A DNA stretch of 64,000 nucleotides from Lutjanus erythropterus (Eukaryota > Chordata > Actinopteri > Lutjaniformes > Lutjanidae): assembly GCA_020091685.1 (NCBI GenBank), contig CM034599.1:21190424-21254423 (forward strand). Reading direction: 5' to 3'. Position 1 is the stretch's first letter; each line of letters starts with the position of its first letter. A program made the position numbers and the translations under genes. The notes beneath the pieces are model-generated. The model ran no database searches and was not told the origin of the DNA. It saw only the letters and a program-made list of their open reading frames with translations. Shown here piece after piece: positions 23,366 through 33,359 of the stretch.

Positions 23366-23475
23366 CGTTGATTCAGTACAAATAAAACAATTAGCAGAGT
23401 CACGACTACAGTATCGTCTTTCAGTTAATTCAAAACATCCATGCAGAGCTAACAATAGTAGCACTTGTGTTATTT

Positions 23476-23548
23476 ACTTCCGCTGGATGTCACACTGTTA
23501 AGTTCCGACAGTCGAAGTGAACGAAGTTTTTCGTTCCGCTTTTAACTG
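23476..23548 (-). promoter_or_regulatory. conserved zinc-finger promoter block, copy upstream of E
   Basis: On the + strand it reads ACTTCCGCTGGATGTCACAC..AAGTTCCGACAGT..TTTTTCGTTCCGCTTTTAACTG. Nearly the same block stands upstream of G, H and C. It has an ETS-type site and no TATA box. Function inferred. Confidence 0.55.
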
Positions 23549-24055
23549 CTGATGGCATTTTACAGAAAATGTATGTGCTTAATGTCAGCAGCAGTTATGT
23601 ACATTTACATCTACCTCACTACTGTTTTCCAAACAACTTATGTTAACAACAGGCAGTTGAGCTTTTAGTTATTTTGCAAATAATGATTTTGCTTCAAAAA
23701 CAAATAAGCAGTGAAATTCATAGTGCATTGATCTAAATGTTATGAATCATAATGCAGATCTTGTTCACCGGTCAATGCCATAAAATTATACATGTGATTT
23801 TACTTTTTGATGCTGTACGTGACACCAGTGTGCAGCTGTGAGTCGAGGTGGAGCTCAGTTTAACTTTCTTTTTTTCTTTTCTTTCTTAATTTTTTCACAT
23901 CCCATCGGATAGTTTAACAATAGATCTTATTTTATAAGCGGATCATTTAAAGAAAGAAACTATTGTAGCTTTAGCTATCATATAAGTTTGGGGGTATGAT
24001 GATGAAAAATCATAATACTGCTTACATGTTGATAATTATTTAATAAAAAAAAAAA
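23549..24055. repeat. upstream segment duplicated between genes E and G
   Basis: Beyond the promoter block, homology with the DNA upstream of G (about 28,650-29,190) continues: 'GGTGGAGCTC(A/C)GTTTAACTTT', 'TATTATTTTATAAG'-like words, 'AACTATTGTA' and 'AATAATACTG(C/T)TTACA'. So the copied unit includes several hundred bases of 5' flank. Confidence 0.55.
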
Positions 24056-24419
24056 GTGGTGCTAGTTTCATTGTTTATTCTGTTTTCTGTCAACAAACTG
24101 TATCTACATCAGTCTCTGAATCTTTTTAACTGTTTGCGCACTAAAACAAAAAAAACAAGACAGTGGTCTTTTAAAAAACGAGCACTCAGTTATGGTCAAT
24201 GTTCTTATCCACATGACAATCGGCCACCCACATCACACTATCAAACAGCCATGAATGTGAAGCAGAGATTTCCAAGTTACAGAAAACTGATTGTTCTGAG
24301 AAATGCTGTCCCTTCAACATAGTAATGGATGAAAATACAAAGACACCTGTTGCAAAACTTTGGAATTATACATATTTTAGTGAACTGAACCTTCTCCATA
24401 TGTTGTTAAAATATACAGA

Positions 24420-24560
24420 TTTTCTTCGTGATGGTCCTCATGTGGCCTCTGAAGTTACTAAATCTGAACCTCTCCCAAATGTTTTGAGAGAATAGAGCTT
24501 CTCACATGTGTGGATTCTCTTGTGTCTTGTGTCTCTTGTGTCTCTGCAAGTTTTTTTGAC
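24420..24560 (-). pseudogene. single fossil zinc finger
   Basis: On the - strand a degraded finger can be followed (HxRIHTCEKLYS.., GRGFRFSNFRGHMRT when the frame is shifted). Cysteines are lost. It lies downstream of gene F and belongs to no open frame. Confidence 0.45.
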
Positions 24561-24611
24561 ACTAACACTTAAATGTACTTGGCACATGTTTCTTTTTCCT
24601 TTAACATAACA

Positions 24612-24668
24612 GGAGTATCCTACTCCGTTTGTTCTCTATTCCTCCAGCACTCCCACAGAATAAAAAAA
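24612..24668 (+). pseudogene. fossil acceptor and start of a zinc-finger exon 2, + strand
   Basis: 'TTTGTTCTCTATTCCTCCAG' followed by CACTCCCACAGAAT closely matches the acceptor and first codons of exon 2 in the family (TTTGTTCTCTGTTC..CCAG then AGCTCCCACAGCAA), but on the + strand. After about 15 bases it runs into an A-rich tract and is lost. Confidence 0.45.
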
Positions 24669-24879
24669 AAAACAAACAAAAAAAAAACATTGTATATAAA
24701 TGTAAACTAAAATCCACAAATACAAAGAGTGTTAGTGGGTGTATTTCTGACGCATGCACAACTATTATATAAAAACACAAATTTAAGCATTTAAAAGTAT
24801 TTGCAATTTTCATCAGAAACAGGTTTGTATCTTTTTGTATTGTTGAACTAGCACTATCTGGAGAAAACAAATGTTTCCT

Positions 24880-25150
24880 TCAATTAAAGTGTAGTGAAGC
24901 AGAGGCATGTGTAACATACAATGACAGCACACAAAAAAATACCCTCAAATCAGATTTTTTTAATTGGAAATATTCAGATTTTGTATCATGTGGAATTTAC
25001 AATATGTGATCATGGCCATATGAGAAGCATCAGTTTTTCAGTACAGGGCAGCTCCACTGATTAAAATACCAAATGGTATCAAATCATACAAAATATAAAT
25101 ATCCAGCTGATGAGCGGCAACATTACAACAACTCTTGCATGTTTAAGCGC
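24880..25150. repeat. 3'-flank block shared by zinc-finger units (copy 2)
   Basis: Same order of words as at 17,860-18,350: 'TACCCTCAAATCAGATTTTT', 'TAATTGGAAATATTCAGAT', 'GGAATTTACA', 'CAAATGGTATCAAATC', 'ATCCAGCTGATGAGCGGCAA'. Between it and gene F (25,150-25,520) nothing else is recognised apart from a short AT repeat near 25,205-25,230. Confidence 0.6.
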
Positions 25151-25519
25151 TTCACACAAGAGGGAGTGCTGCTGGACTGAATATCATCACACCTGTGAAT
25201 GGAGATATATGTATATATATTATATATATTTTTTCTTTTCTTCAGCTGATACTGATAATTATCTGCTTCTCACTGCTGATACTGACAAGATAACCATTAA
25301 CATGTAGTTCATGCACACCTGACGGTAAGAAAGGCTAAAATGTAGCGAGCAAAGCATGATGATTTAATATTCCAAAGATCAAATCGAAACAAATCTGACT
25401 GACATCACGGTTAGCACAAATGTTCATTTAGTTTTCTGATGAAGTCCATCATAAATCTTTACAAATATACTTTAGCTTTTATAAAGTGCATCATTTGTCA
25501 GATATTATTATAGCCAATA

Positions 25520-25667
25520 TTGAGTAAAACCTTTCCCACAAGTGCTGCAATTATTTGGTTCCTCAGTTTTGAGATGCCGTTTGTTTTGACAATGAACCAG
25601 TAGAACTGAATCAACTTCATGCCAAATCAGAATTCATCAAGTATCTTTTTCCATAGGTGTTGCAATA
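25520..25667 (-). pseudogene. fossil fingers after the stop of gene F
   Basis: Decayed finger tail: 'AGTGCTGCAATTATTTGGTT', 'GTTTTGACAATGAACCAGTA' and 'TTTTTCCATAGGTGTTGCAA' on the + strand, in the same order as beside gene E. Confidence 0.65.
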
Positions 25668-26626
25668 TTACAGCTTCTCACCTGTGTGGGATCTTCTAAT
25701 GTGGGTTATTAAGTTACCACTCTGTCTAAAAGCTCTCCCACATGTTGTGCAAGGATAGGGCTTTTCACCTGTGTGGATTCTTATGTGAGAGTTCAATGCC
25801 GATATCCCACAGAGTCTTTTCCCACAGGTGTTGCAAAGGTATGGCTTCTCGCCAGTGTGCTTTCTCATGTGGACTTTCAAGTCACTGCGAAGTCTGAAAT
25901 CTTTCCCACATGTTTTGCACGAATGTGGCTTCTCACCTGTGTGTACTGTCATATGTTCTTTCAAATTAGAGATTTTAATGAATCTTTTCCCGCACGTCTT
26001 GCAAAGGTACGGCTTCTCGCCTGTGTGGGCACTTCTGATGTGGATTGTCAAGTTACCACTCTGTCTGAAAGCTCTCCCACATGTTGTACAAGTATAGGGC
26101 TTTTCACCAGTGTGTGTTCTAAGGTGTCTCTGCAATGTTGACTTAAAATTAAAATCTTTTCCACAGGAGTCACATTTGAAAGACTTTTTTCCTGTCGGAA
26201 TATTATAGCAAATCTCTGACCAATTAGGGTTGTTGACGTTGTTACTGTGACTTCCGCTTTCACAGGAGTTTTGATTCTGTGTTTTTGGCTCTGTGTTTCT
26301 AGTTGATCCTGAGTCTTGATGCTTGTCTCTTTTCTTTTCTTGGCTCTCAACTACATGAGACTTGTTAGAGAGGAGTTGGTGGTCACCGTCTGCTTCTGGT
26401 TCCACGTGGTCATTTTCATCTTGAGAAGGAGTCAACATAAAGGAATCAGTCTCTTGCTTCAGGAGAAGCTGTACTACCTCCTGACTGGTGCAGAGTTCCT
26501 CCTGTTCTTCTTTAATCTGTGGAGATTCTGGGTCCTCTTGGTCCAGATTGGAGTTCCTCTCCTGGTTACAGAGCTGCTGGTTAGTGAGAACCTCCTCTTC
26601 CTTACAGATGTGTTGCTGTGGGAGCT
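25668..26626 (-). CDS. C2H2 zinc-finger protein F, large last exon (6 fingers)
   Basis: Open exon of 319 residues after an acceptor with AG at 26,627-26,628 (- strand). It starts ELPQQHICKEEEVLTNQQLC, then DQEDPESPQIKEEQEE, then six C2H2 fingers with TGEKP linkers, two of them (2 and 6) with H-x4-H ends; finger 5 has L in place of the conserved F (CGKRLCG). No first exon is found between 26,627 and the next gene; a gypsy-type fragment lies there instead. Either the gene has lost its 5' end or it is spliced to the intact first exon of G at 28,299-28,470, which has the right phase. Function as for the family; expression uncertain. Confidence 0.72.
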
Positions 26627-26739
26627 CTGGAGGATGATAAAGAAAAACATGGAGACATGCCACACATAAAACAAAAAGGATTTGGATGCAGTACCAGGAC
26701 GATGCCAAAGATTCCTGATGTGGTTCAATGCTAGGCAAT

Positions 26740-27195
26740 ATATGCACCAAGGAAAGTACTTGACACAGCCCAGTGGGCCCTGGCTGATTTCACAGCATTA
26801 ACTGGACATGATAAAGTCTACACAGCAGTTACACAAAAGAATAAGCAGCTGCAAAGTGTATGGACGCTGATCAAAGATGGATGGTCTGAACAGGTGAGTA
26901 GCATTCCAGAAATTCTCACTGTCAACATGTCAAAGTCTCATCACACTGGGATATTGTATTGTAGTTCCACAGTTGAGTGAGACAGGAAATATTGGAACAC
27001 ACAGGTCACTGAAATCCACATTTACAAGATATGGCATTCCTGACCCGAGAGTCAATGATAATGGTCCACAGTACACAAGTGAGACCTGGAAAGACTTTTG
27101 CAGACATAATGCATGTGATATCCAGTCCTCACAACCTGCAGGTAACTGGGTACGAGGAGTAAGCTGTTCAAACTGTAAATCACATCCTTAAACAA
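26740..27195 (+). mobile_element. Ty3/gypsy-type integrase fragment
   Basis: On the + strand the frame from 26,973 contains LKSTFTRYGIP, then NDNGPQYTSETWKDFCRH and then SSQPAGN. This is the order around the second catalytic Asp of gypsy-type integrases, including the usual P-x-GN end. Stops and the loss of the rest make it a dead scrap. The DNA from about 26,757 to 26,960 may be other parts of the same element. Confidence 0.65.
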
Positions 27196-27419
27196 GATGA
27201 CTCACTGTTAGCACTTTGTGTTGTATTTTATGTATAAATTAAGCAATATAATAAAAATAATAATAGTACTTGTAATAATATTAATAACTACCATTGTCCT
27301 CAAAAGAAGAGAAAGTTAAGACAAAGTAGAAATGTCACTGTTACCCTTAAGAAAAAGGGAGAATGTTGAGTTACTGAATGCTGGACTCATGGGTTTAAGT
27401 TAACAAATGTTGTGATGTG

Positions 27420-27702
27420 TGATGTCTGCTATGTCTGAAATCTTTCCCACATGTTTTGCAGGTAATGGGCCTCTCATCTGTGTGGATTCTTACATGCTTA
27501 ATCAATCCTGTAATGTCATGGAGTGTTTTTCACATCAGGTTTCACATAGGTGTGGCTTCTCAATTGTGTGGAGTCTTAAATAAAGCTTTAATTTAGAAGT
27601 CCTAATAAAACTTTTTCTACAGGTGTTACAAGAATAGTTTCTCACCTGTGTGGGCTCTCAGGTGAGTCTGCAATGTTGCCTTGCATGTAAAATGTTTCCC
27701 AT
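27420..27702 (-). pseudogene. decayed finger array of gene G
   Basis: Finger words are still visible on the + strand ('TCTGAAATCTTTCCCACATG', 'TGTGTGGATTCTTACATG', 'TACAGGTGTTACAAGAATAG', 'TTTCTCACCTGTGTGGGCTC') but with gaps, frame changes and lost cysteines. The array would have continued gene G beyond its present stop. Confidence 0.7.
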
Positions 27703-28470
27703 TTAAAAGACTTTCTTACCTGTAGTAATATTATGGCGAATCTCTGACAAGTTAGGGTTGTATACATTGTTACAGGAACTTCTTTTGCAGTGTCGTTTCT
27801 TTGGTTTTGGCTCTGTGTTTCTAATTGATCCTGAGTCTCCAACCTTGTGTCCATTCCAATCTTGGCTCTCAGCTACATGAGAGTTGTTAAAGAGGAGCTG
27901 GTGGTCACGGTCTGCTTCTGGCTCACTGAGGTAATTTTCCTCATGATTAAGAGTCAACATAAAGGTATCCGTCTCCTCCTGCTTCAGGACAAAATGTTCT
28001 TCCTCCAGACTGGTGCAGAGTTCCTCCTGTTCCTCTTTAATCTGTGGAGGCTCTGGGTCCTCTCGGTCCAGACTGGAGTTCCTGTCCTGGTTACAGAGCT
28101 GCTGGTTCGTGGGAGCCTCCTCTTCAGGACAGACATATTGCTGTGGGAGCTCTGGATGAACAGAAAACAAAAGAGAAAGGATACTACTGTTATGGTAAAT
28201 ATTAGTACCAGTATTACCAGAGCATATGCAAATAACTGTGCATATATTGAATTTCTCACTTCCACTCCACTCCAAAACAACAAATAAATATTACACACCT
28301 ATCCTGTGTAACTTTATTTCAGGTTTCCAGCAGATATCCAGCAGTCTGCGCTGACGATCGATCTCTTCTTCGTACTCGACGATAGTTTTTATAAAAACAC
28401 TGAATATTTCTTCAGCAGCAGCAGTTAGACGCTCATTGACAAACTCTCTCAAGCATTCAGCTGAAGACAT
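27703..28470 (-). CDS. zinc-finger family protein G without fingers (206 aa)
   Basis: Exon 1 is 28,299-28,470 (MSSAECLREFVNERLTAAAE..YEEEIDRQRRLLDICWKPEI, intact). Exon 2 is 27,703-28,151 and starts ELPQQYVCPEEEAPTNQQLC with the acidic DREDPEPPQIKEEQEE part, then stops after NITTGKKVF, just where finger 1 should begin. The intron is only 147 bp. The two exons give 207 codons in frame. It would make the N-terminal and acidic modules alone. This may be a pseudogene in decay, a truncated regulator, or a donor of exon 1 to gene F. The promoter block is well kept. Confidence 0.55.
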
Positions 28471-28578
28471 TGTTGTTTAGTTACGAATCCAATTAATATT
28501 TAGGCTAAGACTACAATATAGTCTTCCATTTAATTCAATACACGCATGCAGTTACCGGTGCTAGCGCTTGGTTTGTTT

Positions 28579-28650
28579 ACTTCCGCTGGATGTCACACTG
28601 CTAAGTTCCGACAGTGGAGGCCTCGGAGCTTTTCGTTCCGCTTCCAACTG
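28579..28650 (-). promoter_or_regulatory. conserved zinc-finger promoter block, copy upstream of G
   Basis: On the + strand: ACTTCCGCTGGATGTCACAC..CTAAGTTCCGACAGTGG..CTTTTCGTTCCGCTTCCAACTG, about 110 bp upstream of the start codon. Nearly identical to the E copy over its first 40 bases. Confidence 0.55.
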
Positions 28651-29235
28651 TTTTTTTTTTTAAATGAAAAACTAGTGTTTACTATCAGCAGCGAATCATA
28701 ACTGACAAACATGTGTTTGTTACCTTGCAGATAATAATTTTTCATTCCAAAAGAAGCAGTGGTCGCAGGACTACTCAGATTACTTAACGTAGAAACACCA
28801 GTCTAATTCAAAGTGTATTCAAAATGATATTGCTTTCAAACTTTTAATTATGTTTTGACAAATTATTCTTAAAGTTATGTTAAAGCAATGTTACATTAAT
28901 AACAATGCACAATGGCCCCTGTGAATGCCATGTAATTATGTATTTGATTTCAATTATTGATGTCATAATGAGTAACATTCACATGTTGTGGTGGAGCTCC
29001 GTTTAACTTTTTTATATCCTGATGAGTAGTTTTTCAATGCCTATTATTTTATAAGTTCATTATTATATTTTGAAAAAAATCTTAACCTGCAAAGTAACTA
29101 TTGTAACTACCACTGTCATATAAACGTTTTGGGTAAAAAAGCAGTTAAAAATAATAATACTGTTTACAAGTTTTTATCCTAAAAACATAAAGTCCCAATT
29201 TCTTCCCCCTATTTCATCTTGATTTATTATAAACT

Positions 29236-29303
29236 TTTCCTGGATGTCACACTGTTAAATTCTGGCAGTGGAAGTGAGTTAGCTTTTCTCTCTGGTTTCA
29301 ACT
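29236..29303 (-). promoter_or_regulatory. orphan zinc-finger promoter block
   Basis: 'TTCCTGGATGTCACACTGTT..' and 'GGCAGTGGAAGTGAGTTAGC' match the blocks of E, G and H, but the ETS-type start is lost and there is no first exon next to it (29,100-29,235 is plain AT-rich DNA). It is the relic of a deleted gene. Confidence 0.5.
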
Positions 29304-29685
29304 AGGGTTAAACATCTGTCTTCCTGCACTGCGTTATTTTCTCTGTACTTCTGCCTGTCAAATGTCTTATCAAGCTGTTTCAGAGAGAGTAATTTTAAAT
29401 AAAATACTAGCAGGAAGAACTTAACAAAGTCAGTGTAAGTGGCAGTAACAGTAACACAGCTGACGTGCAGAAACCTCTGGTCAGTCTTCACTCTGATGAA
29501 TGTAAGAATAAACTTGATGAGACTCAGTTGTCCTTACTTGAACATATAACTTTATTACAATACACAACAGAGAAAATCTTGGTACAGCATGTAAACATGG
29601 ACAGAGTCAAATACCAAAAACTTAAAGTAACATCACTTTCGCTCAGCTTTATACAGTAAGTCCCCCATCATACAGAATCATTGCG

Positions 29686-30585
29686 CAACCCCAATTCCAC
29701 AAACATGTTGTAACTTTGTGTAAAATGTGAATATAAACAGATGCAAAAACTTTTCAACCTATATTCAACTGAGTCTGGCAAAAAATACAAGATATTTAAT
29801 GTTCAAACTGATAAACTTTTTTTTGTAAATATACTAGGGATGTAACAATGCATCCGATGCATCAGACTTTAATGTGTAAGATATGAGTGTATCGGTTCAG
29901 ACGGCCAGCATCAGTAAAAAGCTTAACATGAATCGGAAACAAATCGATGCAGCACTAGAGTGTCGATACGTCTCATTAGGATGCGCATACATTTTTGGGA
30001 TCAGGGAGCTGCCACTGTTAACTTTCCTACACACCCCTAAAATTTACACTCATTCTGAATCTGATATCTGCAACATGTTTAAAAAACGTTGCGACGGGGG
30101 CAACAAAACACTGGGAAAGTTGGGTAATGCTCAAAAACACCAGTGTGGAAGATTCCACGGGTAAACAGGTTGATTTAATTTATAGTATCATGTTTGGGTA
30201 TGAAAGGACAATTGTCCAAAGACTCAGTCATTGATAAGAAAGGAGAGGGTGATGTTCACCATTATGTGAAAAACTGAATGGGAAAATTGTCCAACAGGGT
30301 AAGAACAAAGTTTCTAAAAAAAACAAAAAAAAACAACTGTGATTAGTGTGCTTGTGCCCCTGTACCAACTTTTTTTGGAACATGTTGCAGGCATAAAATT
30401 CCAAGTGAGAGTATAAAATATATGGTTTATAAATATAATTTAAACAAAGTTTATCAGTTTGAACATTAAATATATTGTCTGTACAGAATTCAACTGAATA
30501 CAAGTTGAACATTTTTTGCAAATCATTGTATTCTGTTTTTATTCATGTTTTATACAATGTCCCAGCTTTTTTGGAATAAGGGTTG
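29686..30585. mobile_element. non-autonomous Tc1-like element with long inverted ends
   Basis: The left end (CAACCCCAATTCCACAAACA..) and right end (reversed: CAACCCTTATTCCAAAAAAG..) are inverted copies of each other over roughly 150 bp, including 'TTAATGTTCAAACTGATAAA' on both sides. A TA follows the right end. It belongs to the same family as the element at 21,272-23,140 but has no transposase; unrelated DNA (about 29,830-30,030) is nested inside. Confidence 0.7.
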
Positions 30586-30882
30586 TATGATAACACCACC
30601 AGGGAGGAGGCAGAAGAACGTGGATAACTGAGAGGCACCAGACACACAAAGACTTCTAAAACAAAGTATGAGAAGTGTAAAAGACTCTGAAGAGACCTCT
30701 CACGATAACGACCATGTCAGCACACAATTTAAACATTCGGTCATATCAAGAAATTTCTACCACAAGTGTAAAAATACACCATGCATTCAAAATGTTAGTA
30801 AAATGTCTGAAACTGTTGTATGAAATGCGTAGTAAGTGCTCATGCACAATGGCCCCTCTCACCGTTACTGAGGCATTGATGT

Positions 30883-31209
30883 TAGGGCTGGGAAATACAT
30901 CAATATTATATCAATATCATGATATGAGACTAGATATCTTCTTAGATTTTGGATATCATTATACCGTGATACAGTATTCCTGCTTTTAAAAGCTGCATAA
31001 AGACAAGTACATTTCTGATCTTACCACAGTGTTATTTACCCACTTAGTCATATCTGCATTGTTGATGAATATTCATCAAGAATTTCATCGTCTTAATATT
31101 TTGTCAAAGCACCAGTAGTCATCCCTACAACATTGTTGCAATATTAATATTGCAGTATTTGGTCAAAAAATGTTGTGATATTTGATTTTCTCAATATCAC
31201 CCAGCCCTA
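30883..31209. mobile_element. hAT-type MITE with 8-bp target duplication
   Basis: Ends TAGGGCTGGG.. and ..CCCAGCCCTA are inverted repeats. The flanks are identical 8-mers ATTGATGT at 30,875-30,882 and 31,210-31,217. An 8-bp duplication fits the hAT superfamily. The inside is AT-rich without coding frame. Confidence 0.85.
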
Positions 31210-31478
31210 ATTGATGTGTACATTGCATTTTTCGTGGCTAGTTGAGGTGAAAACATTTTATTTTTTTTACCTAGTTCACACAATGATGGATAGTTTAACA
31301 TAGCATTGAATTGAATAGGCTAGATATAAGTTTTTCTAGGTAAAACATTAGCTATCAAGCAAAAACACATATTTGCCTGTGAAATGTAGTAAAATATACA
31401 TATACAGTATGTAACATGAAAGTAATCAAAGAACAAGTACCTCAAAGTATTTTTTTTTAATTGGAAGTGTTCAAGATA

Positions 31479-33088
31479 CAGTGCATTCATTAAGTATTCA
31501 GACCCCCTTCACTTTTTTCACTTTTGTTATGTTGCAGCCTGATGCTACAATTGTTTAATTTTTTTCACATTAATCTACACTCAGTACCCCATAATGACAA
31601 AGTGAATATAGAATTTTAAAAATTCTTGCAAATTTATTAAAAATGAAAAATTGAAATATCACATTGGCAAAAGTATTCAGACCCTTTACTCAGTACTTAG
31701 TTGAAGCACCTTTGGCAGCAATTACAGCCTCGAGCCTTTTTGGGTATGACACAACAAGCTTTGCACACCTGAATTGGGGGATTTTCTGCCATTTTTTCTT
31801 GCAAATACTCTCAAGCTCAGTCAGGTTGGATGGGGACCGTTGGTGGACAGCCATTTTCAGGTCTCTCCAGAGATGTTCGATAGGGTTCAAGTCACGGCTT
31901 TGGCTGGACCACTCCAGAACATTCAGAGTTGTCCCTAAGCTACTCCTGTGTTGTCTTGGCTGTGTGCTTAAGGTCATTGTCATGTTGGAAGGTGAACCTT
32001 CGGCCCAGTCTGAGGTCCTGAGCGCTACGGAACAGATTTTTATTCAGGATCTCTCTGTACTTCGCTCCATTCGGCTTTCCCCTCAATCCTGACCAGTCTC
32101 CCAGTCTCTGCTGCTGATCCCCACAGCATGATGCTGCCACCACCATGTTTCACTGTTGGGATGGCATTGGGCAGGTGATGAGCTGTGCCTGGTTTTCTCC
32201 AGACATAACATTTAGAATTGAGGCCAAACAGTTCAATCTTGGTTTCATCAGACCAGAGAATCTTGCTTCTGACAGTCTGAGAGTCCTTCAGGTGCTTTTT
32301 TGCAAACTCCAAGTGGGCTTTCATGTGTTTTGCACTGAGGAGAGGCTTCCATCTAGCCACTCTGCCATAAAGCCCAGATCAGTGGAGGGCTGCAGTGATG
32401 GTTGTCCTTCTGGAACTTTGTCCCATCTCCACACAGGATCTCTGGAGCTCAGTCAGAGTGACCATCGGGTTCTTGGTCACCTCTCTTACTAAAGCCCTTC
32501 TCTCCCGATTGCTCAGTTTCACCGGGCGACCAGCTCTTGGTAGAGTCTTGGTTGCGCCAAACTTCTTCCATTTAAGAATTATGGAGCCCACTGTGCTCTT
32601 GGGTACCTTCAGTGCAGCAGAAATTTTTTTGTAGCCTTCCCCAGATCTGTGCCTTGCAACAATCCTGTCTCTGAGCTCTGCAGGCAGTTCCTTTGACCTC
32701 ATGGCTTCTACAATACATTGTCACCTGTGAGGCCTTTTATAGAGAGGCGTGTGCCTTTCCAAATCATGTCCAATCAATCTGATTTGCCACAGGTGGACTC
32801 CAGTCAAGGTGTAGAAACATCTCAGCAATGATCAAGAGAAATGGGAGGCACCTGAGTGAAATTTCAAGTGTTGTTGCAAAGGGTCTGAATACTTATGCCA
32901 ATGTAATATTTAAGTTTTTCCTCTTTAATACATTTGCAAAAAATTCTAAAATTCTATATTCACTTTGTCATTATGGGGTACTGGGTGTAGATTAATGTGA
33001 AAAATTTTTTAAATGACTGTAGCATCAGGCTGCAACATAACAACAGTGAAAAAAGTGAAGGGGGTCTGAATACTTTCTGAATGCACTG
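31479..33088 (-). mobile_element. Tc1/mariner transposon, nearly complete
   Basis: About 1.61 kb with inverted ends CAGTGCATTC..GTATTCAGAC and ..GAATACTTTCTGAATGCACTG, flanked by TA on both sides (31,477-31,478 and 33,089-33,090). The terminal repeats extend inward with 'TGTTATGTTGCAGCCTGATG' on the left and its reverse on the right. The transposase lies on the - strand. High similarity of the two ends and a mostly readable gene suggest a fairly recent insertion. Confidence 0.9.
31690..32702 (-). pseudogene. Tc1-like transposase, frameshifted
   Basis: Read from 32,702 leftward: MRSKELPAELRDRIVARH with paired helix-turn-helix DNA-binding parts (KKISAALKVPKSTVGSII, GRPVKLSNRE), then the catalytic domain in other frames: LWSDETKIELFG (first Asp), [14 protein letters not shown] (second Asp) and [12 protein letters not shown] (Glu position), ending ..GASTKY with a stop near 31,690. 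At least two frameshifts separate these pieces, so the enzyme is inactive. The usual length would be about 340 residues. Confidence 0.85.
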
Positions 33089-33359
33089 TACATCTGTGTG
33101 GAATTTACATGTGGTCATGAACATCTGAGGACAATTATTACATGAGTGCAGTGCTTGAGTCCACCACTGCATATATGCTTTTTCAATACAAGGCAGCCCA
33201 ACTGATCAAACTACCGATCCGTATCAAATCTTACATCCAGCTGGTGAGCTTCAACATTAAAACGCCTCTTGCATGTTATGACTTACACTCTTAACAGCAC
33301 TATTCTTAATTATGAATACTTCAATTGCACCCTGGATGAACAGACTTTTTCTTGTAACA

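Larger units (their letters stand above)
31410..33290. repeat. 3'-flank block shared by zinc-finger units (copy 3), split by a Tc1 element
   Basis: Its left part (31,430-31,478: 'AAGTACCTCAAAGTAT', 'AATTGGAAGTGTTCAAG') and right part (33,089-33,290: 'GGAATTTACATG', 'ATCCAGCTGGTGAGCTTCAA') join up to match the blocks at 17,860-18,350 and 24,880-25,150. The Tc1 element at 31,479-33,088 sits between them. Confidence 0.65.
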
